NCBI GenBank assembly: GCA_916613615.1
Contig: OU744730.1
Span: 35,201,315-35,265,314, forward strand
DNA length: 64,000 nucleotides
Direction: 5' to 3'
From: Steromphala cineraria
Lineage: Eukaryota > Mollusca > Gastropoda > Trochida > Trochidae
Shown here: one piece after another, positions 55,835 to 64,000 of the stretch
Layout: each line of letters starts with the position of its first letter
Position numbering within the stretch: position 1 is the stretch's first letter
Position numbers and translations under genes: made by a program
Notes under the pieces: model-generated
What the model saw: only the letters and a program-made list of their open reading frames with translations
Database searches by the model: none
Told to the model about the DNA's origin: nothing

Positions 55835-55962
55835 TCTCACGTGACCTCTAAGGTTACGTCATACAGCAAGGTAGAATTTTAAGATTAAACGAGACTTACC
55901 GTAGGGAAGTTGAAGTTTGATTGTAATTCTACCTTGCTGTTGACGAACTTAGAGGTCATGTG
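55835..55962. repeat. DIRS-2 internal complementary region
   Basis: 55835-55878 is the reverse complement of the left end of the element. 55875-55962 is the reverse complement of the right end (56047-56134), including the right-side extension GTCTCGTTTAATCTTAA. AATT at 55875-55878 marks the joint. Because the right half and the right ITR lie only ~90 bp apart, 55880-56134 can also fold into a long hairpin. Confidence 0.88.
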
Positions 55963-56021
55963 CCCTCCCTACCCTCCCTATGGTAGGATTTGGGTTCTTT
56001 GAGCCAATCACGCTTTTAAGT

Positions 56022-56134
56022 ATGACGTCAGGCTGCGTGCGCATCGCACATGACCTCTAAGTTCGTCAACAGCAAGGTAGAATTACAATCAAACTTCAAC
56101 TTCCCTATGGTAAGTCTCGTTTAATCTTAAAATT
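56022..56134. repeat. DIRS-2 right inverted terminal repeat and extension
   Basis: The core 56022-56084 is inverted relative to 51271-51336. The extension 56085-56134 (ACAATCAAACTTCAACTTCC through CTTAAAATT) is unique to this end and is copied in the ICR. Confidence 0.85.
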
Positions 56135-56384
56135 AACTGTAAAGTATGTCATGTCAATGTCATTGTTTATTCAACATTTTAAATTTTTTACACAAACCTC
56201 ATATCTGAATGTGAGCATTGTTATGCAGATTATTGCCATAATTCAGCCCAAAAATTGGTACTTTCACTACTTTGCTTTATATTTTACTAAACAGAAAATG
56301 TTATTTTTCTCTGCATGCCAAACTGTCCATTCAGTGAAAATGCAAGCTCGAAGCAATCTTTGTTATGGTGATCTGAACACATGA

Positions 56385-56500
56385 GTTGGATGTAGATTGT
56401 CACATAGCTCTCTTTGACCTAACAAAACGGGTCAATTTGGCGTGGAACAATCAATCCGAAGAACACTTGTCAACGGAGACTTCATCAGGAGATTCTCTAG
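56385..56500 (+). pseudogene. Possible tiny pogo-like transposase remnant
   Basis: CHIALFDLTKRVNLAWNN followed, after a frame change, by TLVNGDFIRRF resembles the segment just after the DDE core of pogo/CENP-B-type transposases (a helix with A-W, then a T-x-x-N-C-F-like motif). It is under 40 codons with a shifted frame, so this is only a suggestion. Confidence 0.25.
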
Positions 56501-56804
56501 GACAGTTGACAATAACACCATGATATGACATAATGTTAATCGCTTGGAAATTGCGTGATTTTGTCTATCACTTTCCATATAAGCAGACGAACACAGTCTC
56601 TTCTGCCACGTCATATCCGGTATCCACTTTCTTGTGGCCTCTCAGGTTCGTTTTGGTTTGTCGATGGACGGTGAAAAGCAGATGCCTTATTACTCAATGG
56701 TTACTTAGCTGTAGTTTTTATGGAGAAACGATATGTCATTACTGCTGTGGCCGAATATTTATGTTATATTGTTAGACGGGGCTGCTATCAGTTTTTGTGA
56801 AGTT

Positions 56805-58280
56805 TCCATCGCCGCCGCTGCCGCCGCCGCACTCGTACTTCTAGCTATAACTTTTTTCCACTAAGCTTTCCAGAACTCTTATTCATACCTTACTACTCAT
56901 ACCTCGGGGGAACGATTTTGACACGTTCACTTTCAAGCTCAAAGGTCAAGGTCACGAGATATGTATTCACTCTAAGAATTCCTTGTAAACGCGTTAACTT
57001 GAAAAGTTTTTGTGCTATGAAGCTCTAACTTGGTATATATCATCCTTGGAAAAGTAAAAAATTTTGAAAAGGTTTTGGCTACAATCCATCAAAGGTCAAG
57101 GTCACAGCGAGGTCTTGACGTAAGCATGTTTTAGCGAAAATGCTTTATTTTAACTATGAACACTTTTAATCAATACATGATTGTTATACTCAATAAAAAG
57201 TGTTCAATGACTGTGACCTTGAAGGTCAAGGTCATGAGATATGAGTTATTACAAAATGCACTAAATGTGGGTATTACTTTATCCCATTTAGCTTTTCAGA
57301 CCTCATGAACATGTCTAAATGTTAATACTTCCAGGGAATCATTATGACATGTTCACTTTCAAGTTCAAAGGTCAAGGTCACGAGTTATAAAATCACAAAA
57401 CTCTTTGTAAACACGGTAACTTGAAAAGTTTTTGTGCTATGAAGCTCTAACTTGGTATATATCATCCTTGGAAAAGTAAAAAAATTTCAAAAGGTTTTGG
57501 TTACAATCCATCGAAGGTAAAGGTCACAGCGAAGTCATGACGTAAGCATGTTTTAGCGAAAATGCTTTATTTTAACTATGAACACTTTTAATCAATACAT
57601 GATTGTTATACTCAATAAAAAGTGTTCAATGACTGTGTGACCTTGAAGGTCAAAGGTCAAGGTCATGAGATATGAGTTATTACAAAATGCACTAAATTTG
57701 GATATAACTTTATCCCATTTAGCTTTTCAGAACTCATGAACATGTCTAAATGTTAATACTTCCAGGGAATCATTATGACATGTTCACTTTCAAGTTCAAA
57801 GGTCAAGGTGACGAGTAATAAAATCACCACACGGTAACTTGAAAAGTTTTTGTGCTATGAAGCTCTAACTTGGTATATATCATCCTTGGAAAAGTAAAAA
57901 AATTTGAAAAGGTTTCGGCTACAATCTGTTAGAGCTCAACGTCACAACAAGGTCACGACTTAAGCATGGTTTAGCGAAAATGCTTAATTTTAACTATGAT
58001 CACTTTTAATCAATACATGATTGTTATACTCAATTCAAAGTGTTCAATTATTGTGTGACCTTGAAGGTCAAAAGTCAAGGTCATGAGATATGAGTTATTG
58101 CAATTGCTTGTAAACACAATAACTTGAAAAGTTTTTGTGCCATGAAGTTTAGATTTTGTATATATTATCTCTTGAGAAGTACAAAATTTTAAAAAGTTTT
58201 GGGTACGAACTGTCGAAGGTCAAGGTCACAGCAAGGTCAACATATATGGAGAAAATGGATTAATTTAATTTTTAACACTT
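56805..58280 (+). repeat. AGGTCA-rich repeat (family B), copy 2, ~420 bp units
   Basis: It starts CGCCGCCGCTGCCGCCGCCG with CACTCGTACTTCTAGCTATA. Units with the anchor AACTTGGTATATATCATCCT recur near 57029, 57451 and 57869 (about 420 bp). Each carries AGGTCAAAGGTCA or TCAAGGTCA words and the sequence TTTTAGCGAAAATGCTT. It is continuous with 58938-59135 once the inserted MITE is removed. Confidence 0.75.
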
Positions 58281-58937
58281 TCAGGCCCCCCTAACGCACG
58301 GAAATAAAAATGTCCTTTTGGAAATAATCTCCTCCTGTTTTGTACAAAAAACAACAAAAACAGAAAAAATCTCCTCTACTATGGAAAAAATGCGTCAATT
58401 TTACATGCATGAGCGTTAATTTCGGCAGCGATAATCATAATGTCAATTGCAGTGACGATACCTGCCATTACGGTCGCAAAACCGGCCTTTAGGGAAATTT
58501 AATGGCGCGGTACGGCTACTGATCCGGTTTTCTTGGTGACCAATCGGCGTAAATGGAGGCGAAACTGTTCTTTCCGGTTCATTCACGGCGGAAAACATTG
58601 TTGAGATTGCGAATATTTATCCGTTTTATCAGCTACAAAAATTATCTTTATTTAATTTAATGATTGCGTTGATCAAGAACAATCATTAGCTTTCAAAGAA
58701 TTTTACCTTTTATTCTCGAATGTCTATAGATCGTTGTTAAAACGAGCTACAAAGTGTCAGACAGGTGATAAACATAGCGGGTGATAGTTTTGTTTATCAC
58801 CCGTCTGACACTTTTTAAAATTTACGCATTTTTCCATAGTAGAGGAGATTTTTTCTGTTTTTGTTGTTTTTTGTACAAAACAGGAGGAGATTATTTCCAA
58901 AAGGACATTTTTATTTCCGTGCGTTAGGGGGGCCTGA
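58281..58937. mobile_element. 657 bp MITE with ~122 bp TIRs and a 3 bp CTT duplication
   Basis: It runs from TCAGGCCCCCCTAACGCACG to CGTGCGTTAGGGGGGCCTGA, with arms (58281-58402, 58816-58937) almost identical. CTT lies on both sides (58278-58280, 58938-58940). The interior holds a second palindrome, GTGTCAGACAGGTGATAAAC paired with GTTTATCACCCGTCTGACAC (58756-58811). No ORF. It is inserted in family B. Confidence 0.88.
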
Positions 58938-59135
58938 CTTTATTTCATTACAATAATGTTATACTCAATGAAGTGTGTTCATTGATTGTGTGACCTTGAG
59001 TGTCAAAGGTCAAGGTCACGAGAAAATTCCCAATTTGGTGAGGCCTGTAAAAGGCGGAACAGGGTAAGGCGAAACCCCAAGTTCCGGGGCTGCTCTGCTT
59101 TTGCGGTATCCCGCAAATGCTAATCTAGTTTGACC
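58938..59135 (+). repeat. AGGTCA-rich repeat (family B), copy 2 right end
   Basis: It parallels 44766-44970, including GGCCTGTAAAAGGCGGAACA and the terminal hairpin GCGGTATCCCGC with AATCTAGTTT. Confidence 0.75.
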
Positions 59136-59139
59136 AATA

Positions 59140-59560
59140 TCTCTTGAAAATAACTAAAAATAAGGGAATTCATGTTCTATTTAAAAACTTTTGATACTCT
59201 TGTTAGGGCATTTACTGTTGCACTTTACGTCTTCAAATTTAAGCCTACAAGACACAGACACCACTTGATCACAGTAACCTTGGTCTTATGTTCAATTGAT
59301 TTTTGATTGATTTTCAACTCTTCTTAACGCAAAACTAATGAACCATTTAACCCAAGTTTTGAAATTTGGTTTCAGCCTACATGACAGTAATACACAGACA
59401 CATGTTGATCATTGTGACCATAACCTTTTATTCAAGGTCACTATGGCACTTTGACCACTTTTGAAACTCTTGTTAATGTGATATTTCATGAACGGTAACA
59501 TATTTTCTGTACACCACAACTGTTTTTGAATGTGTGCTAGCAGATATTTCAGTCATTAGC
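59140..59560. repeat. Diverged two-unit repeat (TTTTGAAACTCTTGTTA)
   Basis: TTTTGATACTCTTGTTAGGG (59210) and TTTTGAAACTCTTGTTAATG (59460) with surrounding ACACAGACAC..TTGATCA blocks suggest two old units of another tandem repeat. It has no terminal signature. Confidence 0.4.
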
Positions 59561-59569
59561 AGCCAAGTC

Positions 59570-59835
59570 AAGTTACTCTTATTACTGGCTATAACTTTCC
59601 ACTAAGATTTTCAGACCTCTTATTCATAACTTACTACTCATACCTCAGGGGATCGATTTTGGCATGTCACCTTCAAGGTCAAAGGTCAAGGTCATGAGTT
59701 AAAAAATCACTACAAAATTCCTTGTAAACACAATAACTTTTAAAAAGTTTTTAGGTAAGAATGTTTAACGGTCAAGGTCACTGCAAGGTCAACATGTATT
59801 TAGAAAATGGATTATTTTAACTTTTAACACTTTAA
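59570..59835 (+). repeat. AGGTCA-rich repeat (family B), partial copy 3
   Basis: It contains ACTCATACCTCAGGGGATCG, AAGGTCAAAGGTCAAGGTCA (59675) and AACAATAACTTTT-like segments aligned with 56880-57000. Both ends are truncated. Confidence 0.6.
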
Positions 59836-60379
59836 AGGGGCACAATGCGCTCGCGGGTTAATTAATTATTTGTTGGAAAAGCTTAATTAGCCAAGCGTAA
59901 CGAGGTCGGAAATCTCAATCAGCGTGACCACTACTCAGCGATGTTTGTTTTGCGCAGCGCCCTACTCGCGCGGTACTCAACCGGATACGAGATTGTTTAT
60001 AAGTCCAAACAATATGGCCGAATAAATTCATTCTTATGTCCAATCAAACTTCAATACTAGGCATACCCAGTAACATCTGCAAACTTATTACGTACCAAAA
60101 ATTAAAACATTCACTAATATATCTTCGTGAGTTTATCATGAGGTAATAGACAAATTTTTTAGTTCAATATCACATGCCAAATATTAATGTGATTCAGAAA
60201 TGTCACAAATATCACGATATCATAAATGTATGTTGAATTATATACAAAGTACATGTAAATGAACTTTTTAATCAAAATCTTTGGGTTTTACAAATAGGAC
60301 TTTTTTCCGAGAACTTATTTCCTAGGCAAAATTAGGACTTTTTTTTACCGAACACCGATTATAACCTTTCATAAAGATT
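59836..60379. other. Unassigned DNA
   Basis: GC-richer for the first ~150 bp (GCGCTCGCGGGTTAATTAAT), then AT-rich. No gene, and no repeat pair found within the window. Confidence 0.35.
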
Positions 60380-61580
60380 TTTAGCTCACCTTTACAAAGT
60401 AAATGTGAGCTTATGTCATGGCGCTTCGTCCGTCGTCCGTCTGTCTGTCCGTCTGTCCGTCTGTCCGTCCGTCCGTCTGTCCGTCCGTAAACTTTCAGGA
60501 AAAAGACTACTCCTCCTAAACGAATCCAGATATCATTCTGAAATTGTAGTATGTTATACCCATGGTGATTCCTCACAGAAAGGTAGACGTTTCAGTTTTG
60601 AGAATCCAAGATGGCCGCCATGGCAGCCATATTGAATTTTCAATTAGATTTCACGAAAAAGACTACTCCTCCTAAACGAATGCAGATAACATTCTGAAAT
60701 TGTAGTATGTTATACCCATGGTGATTCCTCACAGAAAGGTAGACGTTTCAGTTTTGAGAATCCAAGATGGCCGCTAAGGCAGCCATATTGAATTTTCAAT
60801 TAGATTTCAGGAAAAAGACTACTCCTCCTAAACGAATGCAGATATCATTCTGAAATTGTAGTATGTTATACCCATGGTGATTCCTCACAGAAAGGTAGGC
60901 GTTTCAGTTTTGAGAATCCAAGATGGCCGCCATGGCAGCCATATTGAATTTTCAATTAGATTTCACGAAAAAGACTACTCCTCCTAAATGAATCCAGATA
61001 TCATTCTGAAATTGTAGTATGTTATACCCATTGTGATTCCTCACAGAAAGGTAAACGTTTCAATTTTGAGAATCCAAGATGGCCGCCATGGCAGCCATAT
61101 TGAATTTTCAATTAGATTTCACGAAAAAGACTACTCCTCCTAAACGAATGCAGATATCATTCTGAAATTGTAGTATGTTATACCCATGGTGATTCCCCTC
61201 GGAACGGTAGACGTTTCAGTTTTGAGAATTCAAGATGGCCGCTATGGCAGCCATATTGAATTTTCAATATGATTTCATGAAAAGACTACTCTTTCTAAAC
61301 TAATCTAGATATCATTCTGAAATTGTAGTATGTTATAACTATGGTGATTCTGCACAGAAAGGTAGACGTTTCAGTTTTGAGAATCCAAGATGGCCGCGAT
61401 AGCAGCCATATTGAATTTTCAATGAGATTTCATGAAAATGGCTACTTCTCCTAAACCAATCTAGATATCATTTTCATATTGTAGTATGTTATACCTATAG
61501 TGATTCCTTCCACAAAGGTAGACGTTTCAGTTTTGAGAATCCAAGATGGCCGCGATAGCATCCATATTGACTTATCAGCT
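60380..61580 (+). mobile_element. AGCTCA-led pearl/HINE-like element with 156 bp cores
   Basis: It starts TTTTTAGCTCACCTTTACAA with inverted AAATGTGAGCTTA, then GTCCGTCTGTCTGTCCGTCT (CCGT/CTGT steps). Seven-plus units follow, anchor GTAGTATGTTATACC at 60546, 60702, 60858, 61014, 61170, 61325 and 61481 (156 bp). Every unit includes CAAGATGGCCGC..GCAGCCATATTG. A further, more diverged unit lies at 62862-63040. Confidence 0.8.
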
Positions 61581-61839
61581 GCAGATGACACATCATTATT
61601 ACTAAATTTTAAGCTTTCATCAAGTGATCACTCGTACTATATAAATTCTCTAATTTGAACTTACTAATCATAATTTTATCTTGAACATAGAATATTTAAG
61701 ATTGTCATGCAAGTTGTTCTATATTTTAAGTGTTTCTAAAACATTAAGATGAAAGACAAACATAATTAATTAATTTGTTATAATATTATTGGCAACTAGC
61801 TGCAAAAACCCAATGACATTAAACATCATGTTAGATTTT

Positions 61840-62800
61840 GAACAATGGTATCTCCCTTATATATTCCTTTAAATACCACACATAAGGGGTCAACCAGAGT
61901 TCAGATATTTCTGTTGAGTCCACTATGCTGTCTAATACACATCCCAATACAGGCTGCTAGCATCATAGTGTCAGCTGCTAGTCTGTTGCATAATCAACCT
62001 GACCCAATTGATATGGTAGAGCATTATGCTATATGGCCATGTGTATGCAATAAGAGTTATGGAAATTAGACTTGTATTCTCATGATAGCGATATGTTCTT
62101 TCTAAGAATAACAACTTACACAAAAATTGTCACTTGTTTTGTGTTTAGCAATCTACATGATAAGTTGATGTGGAAAGAGTTATTTTGCATCAGGTTCCAG
62201 TTCCTGTGTTTTACTCATATTTGTACCATTTCTATATCTAACAGCAGTTCTTCTTGACACAAAATCAATTTAGGACATAAGCTAACTATATTTTGTGAAA
62301 TTTATATATTTTTCACAACAATTCATGTTCTCTCCCGTCAAGTCTATTAATACCACACATAAGGGCTTAGCCAGAGTTCAGGTTTACATGCTCAGCACAC
62401 TAGGATGCTTCTCCAAATATACATACACAAAGCCAAATACACAAATTGCTACACTCTCCTTAAGGATCTGGGGCTAGCAGCCCTGCCTGCTTGTATATTG
62501 CATAGTAATCCTGACCTAATTGATGAATAGAACGTAATGGACTTTATGGAAAGTATATAAATTGTCTTTATGAAAAGTATACTTGTATTCTATTAATAGT
62601 AATACTTTATACAAATAACAATTTAAACAAGTCAAGAATCAGCTTTTGTGTACAACAAACTGCACGATGAGTTAATATTAACAAGTCAAGAATCTGCTTT
62701 TATGTTCAGTAATCTACATGATAAGTTAATAATAGAGGTATTTTGTATCAGGTTCCAGTTCCAATACCATGTGTTTTATAAATACCTGTAAAAATAAATG
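61840..62800 (+). repeat. Two diverged ~470 bp direct copies inside the 156 bp array
   Basis: ACCACACATAAGG..CCAGAGTTCAG occurs at 61877 and 62352. The following segments TACTTGTATTCT, TCTACATGATAAGTT and AGGTTCCAGTTCC also occur in both copies in order. Part of the second copy contains an extra internal duplication (AACAAGTCAAGAATC twice, 62627 and 62679). It separates 156 bp units at 61580 and 62862. Origin unknown. Confidence 0.6.
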
Positions 62801-62861
62801 ATAATTGTATCATGCTGAAGGGGTTCTGGGAACAACATGTCATCATAGAAGTCATTATTTT

Positions 62862-63040
62862 TCAATTAGATTTCAGGCCAAGTACTACTCCTACTAAATC
62901 AATTAAGATATCATTCTGAAAAAAGAGTATTTTTTTATATAGTGATTCCTGACAAAGACGCATTTATTTTATTATCAAGAATCCAAGATGGTCAATATGT
63001 CAATTATATTGAATTTTCAATTAGATTTCATGAAATTCAT
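62862..63040 (+). repeat. Detached diverged unit of the 156 bp repeat
   Basis: TTTTCAATTAGATTTCAGG, ACTACTCCTACTAAATCAAT, ATATCATTCTGAA, GTGATTCCTGACA and AATCCAAGATGGTC follow the order of the 60380-61580 units with substitutions, and then a second partial unit starts. Confidence 0.65.
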
Positions 63041-63049
63041 TGAAAAGAA

Positions 63050-63640
63050 TACATTTCCTGATCAATCAAATCAATGTCATTATATTTGTATTGATATGCT
63101 TGTTGTAATATTTATCAACACTATAAATACAGTTACAAAAAACTGTATGAATCATCTTTATCTGCGAACAGCCTGAAGCATGACTGTTTTAATAAATCCT
63201 TTCCGTTTTACATAATTCCTGACACTTCATATATATGGCAAATAACATACCGGTAGCCAGTGAGGGATAAATATACATTTTATAATCATCTATATCTGAT
63301 TACGGTCTGAACAATGATTATCTAGATAATTATAATGATCATTCAATTCAAACAAATCCTTTTCAAAAGCATTTAAAATGATTAAATTTTTTCACTCCCA
63401 ACACTGTTTTTTAGTCCATTGTTCCCATGCAATTAATTTATTCCAAATTGAAAATTTTGGTTAATGAATAACAAATTATCTTTTATTTTGTTTGTCATGC
63501 TAATAAAAGATATGATTTAATATTCATCTTCAAAACTAATTGAACAGCTGTCTGAACAATTCTTTTTTTACAAAGTCTTTCTCACCAATTCTCTCTGTTA
63601 GTTAAGATACTTCAATAAACATATTACTGAGTTGACCTCC
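63050..63640. other. AT-rich DNA, nothing recognised
   Basis: No gene or repeat was identified. Confidence 0.4.
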
Positions 63641-63659
63641 AGATTATTTCCATTGCAAA

Positions 63660-63754
63660 CCTCTCTTCTACTACCCCCCCTTTCCCTCCTCCCCTTTTTT
63701 CTCCTGTCCTTCCATTGCAAACCTATCCCACATTCCTTCTATCCCCCTCCCCTC

Positions 63755-63808
<54 letters not shown>

Positions 63809-63850
63809 CAACCCCTTTCCCCATCTATCCTTCCAGCCCCTCTCCTGCAA
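63660..63850. repeat. Pyrimidine-rich tract with 52 consecutive C
   Basis: C/T-rich sequence with an uninterrupted C run at 63756-63807. The proline-rich (plus) and glycine-rich (minus) open frames here are artefacts of the homopolymer. The length is also likely to be inaccurate in any assembly. Confidence 0.9.
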
Positions 63851-64000
63851 CTCTCCTCTAAAGAGTATATGTTTTGCATATTGAAATGAGGGGAGGACAC
63901 TCACTATATGGAATAACAGTAACTTACATAAGAGGATAAGTTACATAAGCTACATGCAGGTGCAAGAGGTCATCATAGGTCATCATATCTAGTAATTAGC

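Larger units (their letters stand above)
51271..56134 (+). mobile_element. Second DIRS-like retrotransposon, ~4.86 kb, decayed but with recombinase
   Basis: Plus-strand order: ITR, gag-like ORF, RT/RNase H, tyrosine recombinase, ICR, ITR. Left ITR 51271-51336 and right ITR core 56022-56084 share AATTCTACCTTGCTGT..CCTTAGAGGTCA and GATGCGCACGCAGCCTGACG. The ICR at 55835-55962 joins complements of both ends around AATT, and AATT also lies at both outer junctions (51271-51274, 56131-56134). Its proteins are only distantly like those of the DIRS at 12 kb, it is AT-rich, and gag and RT contain stops and frameshifts, so it is a separate and older lineage. Confidence 0.9.

Noticed and set aside
60405..60635. 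Serine/valine-rich ORF over the CCGT/CTGT block
   Set aside because: Simple-sequence translation of the microsatellite leader of a tandem-core element.
63632..63904. Proline-rich and glycine-rich ORFs
   Set aside because: They arise from the C homopolymer and are not protein genes.

Overview
This is AT-rich eukaryotic DNA packed with transposable elements. It most resembles a bivalve or other marine mollusc genome. The reasons are the many interspersed elements with a (CCGT)n/(ACGG)n block followed by 140-170 bp tandem cores (the pearl/HINE type known from bivalves), two DIRS retrotransposons, several non-LTR (LINE) remnants, a PIF/Harbinger derivative and a pogo/Tigger-like transposase. I see no tRNA, rRNA, CRISPR array or bacterial-style operon, and no ordinary host protein gene I can defend. 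The nearest to one is the pogo-like transposase with a possible intron at 32.85-34.99 kb.

Layout. 0.5-2.3 kb: tandem and inverted repeats with many CRE-like TGACGTCA sites and strong palindromes. 2.5-2.8 kb and 7.45-9.63 kb: two copies of a small inverted-end element, the second split by about 1.9 kb that holds a LINE C-terminus and a MITE. 11.2-18.5 kb: a 5'-truncated minus-strand LINE, interrupted by a nearly pristine GC-rich DIRS element (12064-17126) with identical inverted terminal repeats (ITRs) and an internal complementary region (ICR). That DIRS has lost most of its tyrosine recombinase by an internal deletion. 18.9-21.4 kb: two tandem-core elements. 22.8-26.2 kb: a TIR-bounded segment holding a pearl-like element that is itself interrupted. 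26.3-30.35 kb: a two-ORF LINE with several stops and frameshifts. 31.2-31.8 kb: inverted second copy of the segment at 24.2-24.8 kb. 31.8-35.4 kb: pogo-like transposase with a C-terminal zinc finger. 37.4-46.9 kb: nested pearl/HINE-like elements with 145, 146, 162 and about 168 bp cores. 47.16-48.2 kb: internally deleted Harbinger. 48.25-50.3 kb: another pearl-like element, a diverged tandem repeat and a LINE endonuclease scrap. 51271-56134: a second, unrelated and decayed DIRS whose tyrosine recombinase is intact. 56.8-59.8 kb: arrays rich in AGGTCA half-sites, with a 657 bp long-TIR MITE inside. 60.4-63.0 kb: 156 bp tandem repeats, each with a YY1-like motif. 63.76-63.81 kb: a 52-base C tract.

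The genes do not form a pathway; they are layers of mobile DNA of different ages. The two DIRS elements are the most informative part. Each ICR spells out, in reverse complement, the joined outer ends of the element, and each points to a short crossover core (ATAATA and AATT) that also flanks the insertion. This fits circular-intermediate integration by a tyrosine recombinase. The first element has lost that enzyme and the second still encodes one.
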